A stretch of DNA of 64,000 nucleotides from Methylocapsa palsarum (GTDB lineage: Bacteria; Pseudomonadota; Alphaproteobacteria; Rhizobiales; Beijerinckiaceae), in the NCBI RefSeq assembly GCF_900114285.1, contig NZ_FOSN01000011.1:1-64000 (forward strand), in the 5' to 3' direction. The notes under the pieces are model-generated. The model saw nothing but the letters and a program-made list of their open reading frames with translations. It was not told the origin of the DNA and did not search any database. Positions 38,158-48,800 of the stretch are shown piece after piece; positions within the stretch are counted from its first letter, which is position 1, and every line of letters starts with the position of its first letter. The translations under genes and the position numbers were made by a program.

Positions 38158-38764
38158 ACTTTTCCGGAAAGCTTCGCCTTCGTCGCTCTGCGCCTCTCCT
38201 GGCGGCCTCCAGCCATTTGGAGGGGCGTTTTTGCGTGAAGCCTCTTAAGGCAAGCCCCGGCGAGATCCGCCTCGATTTCGAGGCGCCGACAAAGGAATTG
38301 CGCGCCCGCGCCGCGCTCAAAATAATTTCACGATAATTCACGCCAGATGTCAGGTTTGCCCGCGGTCATCCGTCATCAGAGATTGGAGGTTCGTCCGCGT
38401 CGCTTTCAGCGATCCATGGACCGGGGGGAGGGTGCGCTGCGCTTGAAATCAATTCCGGCCCCATCGCCGTCTGGCGGCGGACGCGACGAGTTTCGCGCAG
38501 CGGTTCCCGCCCCATCCGATCGTCTCGATCCGCCGCCGCGGCGACCGGGTCATGCCGCGCGCCTCGCGCCGCCCGTTTCGCGAGTGAGCGCTTCGCCGCG
38601 CGGCGCTGTACGATTAATTGCTTTAACAGCGCAGGGACGCCATTCGAGACGCCCCGGCCCGCGCGGACCCCGTTTCAGGCTCCGGTTTTTAACATGGTCC
38701 GCAATGAGTCGGCGCCTGGCTTCGCCCCGCGGAAATTCCTCTTGAAAAATGAACGAGAAGCGCG
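38158..38764. other. Long intergenic region before the hydroxylase
   Basis: About 600 bases without a supported gene. Several open frames on both strands (for example 38347-38745 plus, 38144-38341 minus) are rich in Arg, Pro and Ala, show no family motif and lack ribosome sites. The region probably holds the promoter of the four-gene block that follows. No Fur-like box was identified by eye. Confidence 0.4.
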
Positions 38765-39826
38765 ATGAAGCCGCCGCGAAATTCGCCGCAGCCGGGCGCA
38801 GCGCTTCGCCGCCCGGCGCCAAGCCTTTCCGGCAATCCGGTGGTGGTGGACGCACCCGCCGGTCATGGCCCTTGTCCGCTGGTGATCCAGTCGCGCGCCG
38901 AAGGATTGCTCTTGTCGGCGTGGTCGGCCGGACGCCGGACAGAACTCGAGGCGCTCGCGACGGAGCGCGGGGCTGTGTTGTTGCGCGGCTTTTCGGTGCA
39001 GGGCGCGGAGGATTTCGAAACCTGTGTCGAGAATATCGCGGGCGGAGCCCTCGAATATCGCTTTCGCGCGTCGCCTCGGACCGAGGTAGGCCGCAATGTC
39101 TATACGGCGACGGACTATCCGGCCGAGCAGTCGATCTTTCCACACAACGAACATTCCTACTCTCCGCTGTGTCCGCGCTATCTGATCTTTTATGGCGAGA
39201 CTCCCGCCGAGCAAGGGGGTGAGACTCCGCTCGGCGACGCGCGCGAGATCACGCGGCGGATCGATCCGTCCGTCAAGGAGCGGTTCTTGCGCCGAGGGGT
39301 CCTTTATGTCCGCAATTACGGCGCGGGTTTTGGCCTGCCATGGCCGACGGTTTTTCAAACAGACGATCGTGCCGAGGTCGAGCGCTATTGCGCCGGGCTC
39401 GGGATCGAGTGGGAATGGAGATCGGGCGACCGCCTGCGCACGCGCCAGACCGGACCGGCCATGATCCGCCATCCGGCGACCGCGGAGCAGGTCTGGTTCA
39501 ATCACGCGACCTTCTTTCATGTCACCACCTTGCCGGCGCCGCTGCGGGACGCTTTGACAGCCGAGTTCTCGGCCGGCGACCTTCCGACGCAAACCTATTA
39601 TGGCGACGGCGCGCCGATCGAAGCCGATGTTCTCGAGCATCTTCGTGCGGTTTATCAAGGCGCGCTCACGCAATTCGGCTGGCGGCGCAACGACGTTCTT
39701 TTGGTGGACAATATCCTCGCCGTCCACGGCCGAACGTCATTCCGCGGTTTTCGCCGCATCCTCGTCGCGATGGCTCAATCCTTCAAACCGCGGGATTTCG
39801 CCGTGATTCCGGAACCATCGTCATGA
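38765..39826 (+). CDS. TauD/SyrP-like Fe(II)/2-oxoglutarate hydroxylase
   Basis: A 353-residue stand-alone dioxygenase of the TauD/SyrP group. The iron facial triad is visible as His127 and Glu129 in FPHNEHSY (HxE, as in SyrP, where TauD has HxD) and His321 in NILAVHGRTSFRG, with a 2-oxoglutarate-binding Arg downstream. Members act on amino acids tethered to carrier domains and make beta-hydroxy-Asp or beta-hydroxy-His in siderophores and lipopeptides. It overlaps NRPS2 by four bases (ATGA), and NRPS2 begins with a degenerate C domain, an arrangement that suggests the hydroxylase docks there and hydroxylates the residue of the first NRPS2 module. The substrate is inferred, not shown. Confidence 0.85.
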   Translation: MKPPRNSPQPGAALRRPAPSLSGNPVVVDAPAGHGPCPLVIQSRAEGLLLSAWSAGRRTELEALATERGAVLLRGFSVQGAEDFETCVENIAGGALEYRFRASPRTEVGRNVYTATDYPAEQSIFPHNEHSYSPLCPRYLIFYGETPAEQGGETPLGDAREITRRIDPSVKERFLRRGVLYVRNYGAGFGLPWPTVFQTDDRAEVERYCAGLGIEWEWRSGDRLRTRQTGPAMIRHPATAEQVWFNHATFFHVTTLPAPLRDALTAEFSAGDLPTQTYYGDGAPIEADVLEHLRAVYQGALTQFGWRRNDVLLVDNILAVHGRTSFRGFRRILVAMAQSFKPRDFAVIPEPSS

Positions 39827-42800
39827 CGACTCAAATCGACATCGTCGGATTCGCGCTCTCTCAACAGCAAAAGCGCCTCTGGCGCCTTGGCCAAGAAAAC
39901 CGGCGCCCCGCCGCGCCTCTCATCGGCCGGGCGCGCCTCGAGGGGCCGCTCGATCCTTCGCTTATCGCAGCGAGCCTCAGTCAAGCGATTATCCGGCACG
40001 AAGCGCTGCGGACGAGATTTGAACTTCCGCCGGGCATGACCGCACCGGTTCAGGTGATCGAACCGCCCTTCGACGCCTCGACCATCCTGACGTGGCGCGA
40101 CCTCAGCGGCGCGCCGCCGCAGGAGCGCCCGTCCGTGCTCGCCGCAATCGAGGCGGAACGCCGATCCATGGATACGGGCGGCGTCGCGCTCCACGCCGAT
40201 CTGACGCGGTTCGCCCCGGATCTGCACTACCTTTCGATCACGCTTTCGCCGCTTTGCGCCGACGCCGCGAGCTTCGCCAACCTCGTTGAAGACATTGCCT
40301 CGGGCTACAGCGGGTCGCGGTCAGCGGCGGACGCGCCGATGCAATACGCCGATTACGCCGCCTGGCAGGAAGATATTCTCGCCGCCACCGATGCTCCGCA
40401 GGGCGCGCGCTACTGGCTTGGGCATCAAAGCCAGCCGGCCGCGCCGATTCGGCTGGCGTTTGAAGCCGCGGGCCCGCCGTCCGGGCCCTTCCGCACCTCC
40501 AGCATTGTCCTCCCCCTTGGACGCGACATCGCGAACGCCGTCGGCGCTGTCGCGGCGGCGAGCGGAGTTTCGTCCGAGTCGGTTCTGCTTGCCGCCTTCG
40601 CGGCGATGCTGTCTCGCCACGCAGGAGCGCCGGATCTCGAACTCGGGTTTCATTGCGACGGGCGCAGCGCGCCGATCGCCGGCGCCATCGGCCTCTATGT
40701 GAGGCCGCTGCCGCTGCGCTGCACCTTCGGCGCCGGAGATTCTTTCGCGACCGTGTTGGCCGGCGCGCATCGCGCGATCGAGGACCATCGAGACTGGCAG
40801 GACTACGCCGCCGCGCCGGGACGCGACGACGCCGTCGAACGAACCTGGCCGTTCTCGTTCGGCTACACACCCGTTCCGCCGCCTTTGCGGGCCGGTCCGA
40901 TCACATTGACCCTCGAGGGGGTTCCGGCGCCATGCGAGGCCTTCGAGGTTCATCTGCAATGCCTTGAGACGCCTGATGGGTATGCGGCGGAATTTCATTT
41001 CGACCGCGCCAGCGTATCCGCCGCCGGCGCAACGTGCCTCGCCGGGCAATGGCTTACGCTGCTCGAGAACGCCCTCAAGGCACCCGGGACGCCGGTCAGC
41101 AGCCTCGGAATGCTCAGAGAACGAGAAGGCGAGCGCGTGACCGCCTTCGGAAATCCGGCGACGCCCTCGATCGATCTCGATATTCGCGGCCTGCATCAGC
41201 TGCTGGAGCGTCAGGCGGAGCTAACGCCGCGCGCGACGGCGCTGCGGTCAGGCGAGACCAGTCGCGCCTACGCCGAGCTCAACCAGAGCGCGAACGTCCT
41301 CGCCGCGCGCCTTGTCGGCCTTGGGCTCGCGGCCGAAGACAGGGTGGCGATTCTGGCTGCGGATCCGGCGCTGATCGTCGTCGCAATTTTCGCGGTTCTG
41401 AAAGCTGGCGGAGTCTATGTTCCGCTTGATCCATCGCATCCGCGCGAACGCCTCCAATGGCTCGTGGCGGACGCCGCGCCCGCGCTTCTCTTGACCGATG
41501 AGGCCTGTGCCGAAATAGCCGCCGGACTGGCGCGTCCGACCCATCGCCTCGACGCGGCGCTGGAGGCCGATGGCCGCAAGGACAATCTCGACATCGCCGT
41601 CGACCCGGACCAGCTCGCTTATCTGATCTACACCTCCGGCTCGACGGGGCGTCCCAAGGGCGTCGGCGTCAGCCACCGCTCGGCTTTGCATTCGACGATC
41701 TGCCGTCACAAGCATTATCCGGCGCCGGTCGGCGGCTTTCTGCTGCTGTCGTCGTTCAGCTTCGACAGTTCGGTCGCCGGTTTGTTCTGGACGCTGAGCC
41801 AGGGCGGCTGTCTTTGCCTGCCGCTCGCCGACGAGCTTCAGGATCCGGCGGCGTTGGCGCAATTGATCAGGCGCCATGCTCTTACCCATATGCTCTGCCT
41901 GCCTTCGCTCTACAGCGTGTTGCTCGAACAGGACCGCGCTCTTCTTTGCTCCTTGCGAACGGCCATCGTCGCCGGGGAAAGCTGTCCGCCAGGCCTGCCT
42001 GGCCAACACGCCGCCCGCCTTCCGGACGCGCGGCTCCACAACGAATATGGTCCGACCGAAGCCACGGTCTGGAGCGCCGTGCTCGACATCGAACAGGAGA
42101 CGCAGGCCGCCATGGTATTTCTCGGCTCACCGATCGCCGGGACGCGCATCCGTCTCCTCGACAGCCAGGGGCGCCTGACCCCGCGCGGAATCATTGGCGA
42201 GATCCATATCGGCGGCGCCGGCCTCGCGCGCGGTTATTTTCGCCGGCCCGACCTGACCGCCGAGCGCTTTCTGCCCGACCCCCATGGCCCGGCGGGCGCG
42301 CGTCTCTACCGTACTGGCGATCTGGCGCGCTGGCGCCTTGACGGCGAACTTGAATTCCTGGGCCGCGCCGACCGTCAGGTCAAACTTCGCGGCCACCGTA
42401 TCGAACTCGACGAGATCGAAGCCCATCTGCTTTCCGCGCCGGGGATCCGCGATTGCGCTGTCGCTCTGCGCGAGGACAATCCGGGCGACAGGCGCCTCGT
42501 CGCCTATGTGGTCGCCGACGCCGCCGCAGCGGAGTCGGACGCGCTGCGCGCCGCGCTCCGGCGGACCTTGCCTGACTACATGACGCCGTCCGTCTTCGCG
42601 CGCCTTGAAGAGCTGCCCAGAAATCCCAATGGCAAGCTCGACAGGGCCCGTCTGCCGCCGCCGAACGTAAGCGATCCGGCGCGGCGCGGGATGATCGCCG
42701 CGCGCAACGAGACGGAGGCCGTCCTCGCCGAAATCTGGCGGGAGCTGCTGCACCTCGACGAGGTGGGCGTGGAGGATAACTTTTTCGCCCTCGGCGGCGA

Positions 42801-45800
42801 TTCGATTCTCAGCATCCAGATGGTCGGGCGGGCTCGCCAGCGCGGGCTTGCCGTGACCGCGCGGCAACTCTTTGAGCGCCAGACCATCGCCGCCCTCGCC
42901 GAGGTCGCGAAGGGCGTAGAACCGGTCGCAGATCGCGAGCGGCCGCTCGCCGGCGACATACCGCTCACCCCGATCCAGCGATGGTTTTTCGATCTCGATT
43001 ATGTCCGTCCCGAGCTCTGGACCCACGCGCTAGTTCTTGCCCTGCGCGAGCCCCTCGACGTCGCGGCGATGGACGCCTCTCTCGACGCCGTGCTTCGCCA
43101 TCACGAGGCGTTGCGCACGACGTTCCTTTTCGAAAACGGCGACTGGAGCCAGAAAATCGCGCCGGACACTCCGGGCGCCGCCGTCGAGCGCGTCGTTCTG
43201 CCCGCGACGCCGCCGGCGCAGGCTATCGCGGACGTCCGAAGGATCGCCGATGAGCGAATGTCGATTGATCTTCGTTCGGGCCGCATGCTCAACATTGTCT
43301 GGGTTCTGGCCGACGGAGCGCCAGGCTATCTCGTCGTCGCCGTGCACCATCTCGTCGCCGACGGCTTGTCCTGGCGCATATTGCTTGAGGACCTCGAACT
43401 GGCCTATCGCCAGGCGAAAGCGGGGGCGAAGCCGTCGCTTGGGCAAGGCGGCGCCTCGTTTGCGCAATGGTCGCGGCGGCTGCTAGACTATGCGCGAACC
43501 GAACAGGTCCAGGCCGAGGCGGAGGACTGGATCGCGTTGTTGCGCGCTTCCGCGGCCGGGCTGCCGATCGACGCGCCTGACGGCGCGCGGACCGAGGCGA
43601 CCAGCGCGACCCTTGAAACAATTCTGGAGACCGAAGAGACACGGCTCCTGCTTGACGCCCCGTCCGCCTATCGCGCCGGGATCGAAGATATTCTTCTGAC
43701 CGCGCTCGCGCTGGCTTTGAACCGGCGGAGCGGCGGCGAGGCGACGCTCATCGACGTCGATCGCCTCGGGCGCGAGCCGCTGTTTCCTGAACTCGACCTG
43801 TCCCGCACGGTCGGCTGGTTCACCAGCGTTTCGCCTCGCCTGTTCCGCATCGATCCGTCCAAGCCTCCGGACGTCAATCTCAAAACCGTCAAGGAGGAGA
43901 TGCGGCGGGCGCCGCACCATGGCCTGCATTACGGATTGCTGCGCCATCCCGGCCTTTCCCGCGAAACCGCGCCGGTCCCGCGCGAACTGCCGCAGGCGCA
44001 GACGCTTTTCAATTACATGGGACGCCTCGATCCCTCCTTTGGCGCAGAGACGATGTTCTCGCTGGTTGGCGGCGAGATCAGAAGCGGAAGCGATCCGCAT
44101 TGGCTGCGCCCGTATGAGCTCGCCGTCAACGCCGACATTTTCGACGGCCGGTTGCGTCTCTCCTGGAATTATAGCGCCGCGCGGCTTCGCCCAAAGGCCA
44201 TGCAGGCGCTGGCGCAGGATTTCGTGACGGCCCTGCGTGATCTCACCGCCCATTGTCTCTCCCCCGAGTCTGGCGGCTGTACGGCCTCGGATTTTCCTCT
44301 CGCCCGTTTGGGTCAGGCCGAGCTCGACCGGCTGTTCGGCACCGCCTCCGGAATTGAAACGGTCTATCCGTTGACGCCGTTGCAGCAGGGAATCCTGTTT
44401 CACGCGCTTTATGCGCCGAACTCCGGCGTCTATGTCGAACAGGTGAGCTGCAGGCTGACGGGTCCGCTGGACCGCGTGGCGTTCGCGGCGGCGTGGCGCG
44501 CCGTCATCGCCCGCCATCCAATCCTGCGCACGAGTTTCCATTGGGAGGGCCTCGACGCGCCCGTGCAGGCGGTTCATTCGCAGACCCGGCTCGAATTGGA
44601 GGACCTCGACTGGCGCGCGCTCCCGGCGCAGGAGCAAACCCGGCGCTGGACCGCCTTGCTGGAAGACGACAGGCGCAAGGGATTCGATCTCTCGGATGCC
44701 CTGTCGATGCGCCTTTTTCTGATACGCGCGGCGGATGACGCCTGGCTCTTTTTGTGGAGCCACCATCACATCTTGCTTGATGGCTGGAGCGGCGCCATCA
44801 TCCTTGAAGAATCGTTCGCCGCCTACCTGGCCCTCAGCCGAGGCGAAGCGGCGCGGCTCCCGGATCGCCCGCCGTTCGAGCATTATCTCAAATGGCTTGC
44901 GAGCCAGGACAGCGCCGCCGCGGAATCATATTGGCGCCGCGCGCTCGCCGGATTTCACGGGCCGACCCCGTTGCCATTCAGCGCGCCGCCGCCGGCTGGC
45001 GAACCTGCCGCCGGCGCCGATTATACTGAAACCTTCATCACCTTTTCGCCCGCGCAAACCTTGGCGATCGAAGCCTTCGCGCGAAGCCTCGAAATTACCA
45101 CGAATACGCTGGCGCAAGCAGCTTGGGCGCTTCTGCTCAGCCGCCTCAACGGCGAAAGCGACGTGCTTTTTGGGGTGACTGTCGCGGGACGCCCGCCGGA
45201 ACTGGCCGGGGTCGAACGCGTGGCGGGGCTGTTTATCAACACGCTACCGTTGCGCGTCGCGGCGCCTCCCGAGGCGATCGTCGCCGCCTGGTTGCGCGGC
45301 CTGTTCGCTCAGAACATGGACATGCGCCAGTTCGACTACGCTCCTTTGGCCGACATTCAGGACTGGAGCGAGGGACCGCGCGGCGAGGCATTGTTCGAAA
45401 GTCTCCTCGCTTTCGAAAATTATCCCGTCGACGCGGCGCTGCGGGGGCAGCTTGGTCCGCTCGTCGCCGATGACGTCCGCTTCATCGAGCAGACCCATTA
45501 TCCGCTGACGATCGTCGTGATTCCGGGTCCCGAACTCAGCGTGAAGTTCAGCTATGATTCACGACGGTTCGACGCCGCCGCCATTTCCCGTCTTTCGGGT
45601 CATTATTCGTGTTTGCTTGAGGGGCTTGTTGTTGCGCCGTCGGCCCGGATCGGATCGCTTCCGTTGCTTTCCGCGCCGGAGCGGGCGCAAATCCTCGACG
45701 ACTGGAGCGGGGCTTCCTCTCCCTCCTCGGGGGCTGATGTTCCGGTCGGCGCGCCGGATCTCTCGCTCGCCGATCTCTTCACGGCGCAGGCGGCGCGAAC

Positions 45801-48800
45801 CCCCGACGCCCTCGCGGTCGAATGCGACGGCGAGGGCCTCACCTATGCGCAGCTCAACCGGCGGGCGAACCGCCTCGCCGCCCGGCTGCGCCGCCTTGGC
45901 GTCGGGCCGGAGGTCATCGTCGGCGTCCTCATCGAGCGCTCGCTCGAACTCATCGTCGCCATCCTCGGGATCCTCAAGGCCGGCGGCGCCTATCTGCCGC
46001 TCGATCCGGCCGCCCCGCGCGAGCGACGCGCCTTCATGATCGAGGAATCCGGGGCGGCGCTGGTGCTCGCCAGTCTGGCGCAGGACGGTCATGCGCAGGA
46101 CGGTCATGCGCAGGACGGACTTGCGCAGGACGGACTTGCGCAGGACGATCTGACGGAAGGCGGCGCGCGACTCGTCCGCATCGATCAAGAACCCGCTCAA
46201 GACCCGGATCAAGATCCCGCGGACGAATGCGATCCGCCGCCGCGGGCCGGGCCGGACCATCTCGCCTATGTCATCTACACCTCCGGTTCGACCGGACGGC
46301 CGAAGGGCGTCATGGTCTCCCATCGCAACGTGACCCGGCTGTTTGCGACGACGCGGGACGCCTTCGGCTTTGGTCCGGACGACGTTTTCACCCTGTTCCA
46401 TTCCTGCGCCTTCGATTTTTCGGTCTGGGAGCTCTGGGGCGCCCTGCTGCATGGCGGCCGCCTCGTCGTCGTTCCCTACTGGACCAGCCGCGAGCCGGAG
46501 GCGTTCTACGAACTGCTGGCGCGGACCGGGACGACGGTGCTGAACCAGACCCCTTCGGCGTTCCGCCAGCTGCTGCGGACGCAGGCCTTCGCGGCGAACC
46601 GCGGCCTCTCGCTGCGGCTTGTCATTTTCGGCGGCGAGGCGCTCGATTCCGCCATGCTGCGGCCATGGTTCGCGCGACATGGGGCGGCGCATCCGCGTCT
46701 TGTCAACATGTACGGCATCACCGAGACGACCGTGCATGTGACGCTGCGCGATCTCGACCCCGGTGGAAACAGCGGAAACGGCGATCACACCGCAAGCGGG
46801 ATCGGACGGCCGCTCGCCGACCTTCGCGTCTATCTTCTCGACGGCGGCATGCAGCCGGTTCCCGAAGGCGTCGCCGGGGAGCTTTACGTCGGGGGCGCCG
46901 GGCTGGCGCGCGGCTATCTGCGCCGCCCCGGCCTCACCGCCGAGCGGTTCATCCCCGATCCGTTCGGCGCGCCGGGCGAACGGCTCTACAAGACCGGCGA
47001 CCTCGCCCGCTGGGACGCCGGCGGCGGCCTCGACTATCTCGGGCGGATCGACCATCAGGTGAAGATCCGCGGCCACCGCATCGAGCCGGGCGAGATCGAG
47101 GCCGCGCTGCGCGAGATCGAAGGCGTCCGCCAGGCCCTCGTCATTGTCCGGGAAGATCCCCTGGTCCGCGAAGATCTCCTCATTCGGGAAGACCTCCTTG
47201 TCCAGGACGACCCAAGCGAGGCGGAGCCCCGCGGCGGCAAATCCCTCGTCGCCTATGTCGCCGTAAACGCCGCCGCGCCAGAACCTCAAGACAACGACGA
47301 CGACGAGGGCTTTGTGAAGGAGCAGATCGAACAATGGCGATCGGTGTTCGACGAGGCCTTCAGCATTCCCGTGGCGCCCGTCGATCCGTGTTTTAACACC
47401 GCCGGCTGGATCAGTTCGTATACAGGGCTTCCGATCGCCGCCGCGGAGATGCGGGAATGGGTGGAGCGAACGGTGGACCGCATTCGCGCCCTTGAGCCAA
47501 AAAAGGTGCTCGAGATCGGCTGCGGGACCGGACTATTGTTGCTTCGGCTTGCCTCGCACTGCGAGCGTTATGTCGGAACGGATTTTTCGGCTGCGGCGCT
47601 CGCCGAGGTCGTCGGAGCCCTCGCGAGAGATCCAAGCGGCCTCGGCCATGTGGAGCTGCGCCAACGCGCCGCCGACCAATTCGAACCGCGCGACCAAGGG
47701 CGCTTCGACACGGTCGTCCTGAACTCGGTGGCGCAATATTTTCCGGACGTCGACTATCTGGTGCGGGTTCTCGAAGGCGCCGCCGCCATGGTCGAGCCGT
47801 GCGGCCGCATCTTTGTCGGAGACCTGCGCCATCTTGGATTGCTGGACGCCTTCAATCTGGCGATAGAGCTGGACCGAGCCGGCCCCGCGACGAGACGCGA
47901 AGATTTGCGGCAGAACGTGGCGTCGCGCCTCTTGCGCGAAGACGAACTTGTCCTCGATCCCGCGTTTTTCCCCGCGCTCAAAAGCCGGATCGAACGACTT
48001 GGCCGGGTGGAGATCCTGCTGAAACGGGGCCATTTCCTGAACGAAATGACCCAGTTCCGCTACGACGTCATTCTGCATCTCGACGCCGCGGAGAAAGCGC
48101 CGGTCGGGACCACGTGGCTCGACTGGACCAAGGAAGCCTTGTCGCCAGCGCTGCTACGCGAGCGATTGTTGCGCGACGCGCCGGAGACGCTTCTGGTCCG
48201 CGACGTCCCCAACAGCCGGGTGGCGGGCGCCGCCCATGCGGCGAAAATACTGGCTCGGCAGGAGTGTCCGCCAAGAGCGGACCAGATCGGCAAACTCTGC
48301 GCCGGGATTGCCGCAAGCGCCGTCGATCCTGAGGCGATCGCCAAAATCGCCGACACGACGCCCTACGACATCGCGGTGGTCTGGCCGCCTGGCGGCTCCG
48401 ACGGGCAATTTGGGATTGTCTGCACCTTGCGCGACGCGGGGCTCCCCCAGGTCGCCGGCGGGGTCGAGACGAGCGCTCTCGACACGTCTCCTCCGTTTGC
48501 GCTCTACGCAACCGACCCACTGCGCAGGCGCCGGGAGAGAACCCTTTTACCTAGGCTTCGCGCAGCGCTTGAGCAGCGCCTGCCGGACTTCATGATTCCC
48601 TCGTGGTTTGTCCAGGTCGACGAATTTCCCCTGACCGCCAGCGGCAAAATCGACCGCGACGCCTTGCCCGCTCCGTATGGTCCGTCGGCGGCGAGAAAAT
48701 ACGAAGAGCCTCGTACTCCCACGGAAGAGATTCTCGTTCGGATCTGGAAGGAAGTGCTGGGTCTTGAACGGGTCGGCGTCGGAGACGACTTTTTCGCGCT

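Noticed and set aside
38144-38341. 65-codon minus-strand frame in the long intergenic region
   Set aside because: No ribosome site, no family character, basic low-complexity composition.
39340-39822. N-terminal extension of NRPS2 into the hydroxylase gene
   Set aside because: The extension is out of frame with and inside the hydroxylase; ATG 39823 overlaps its stop and begins the C-domain sequence.
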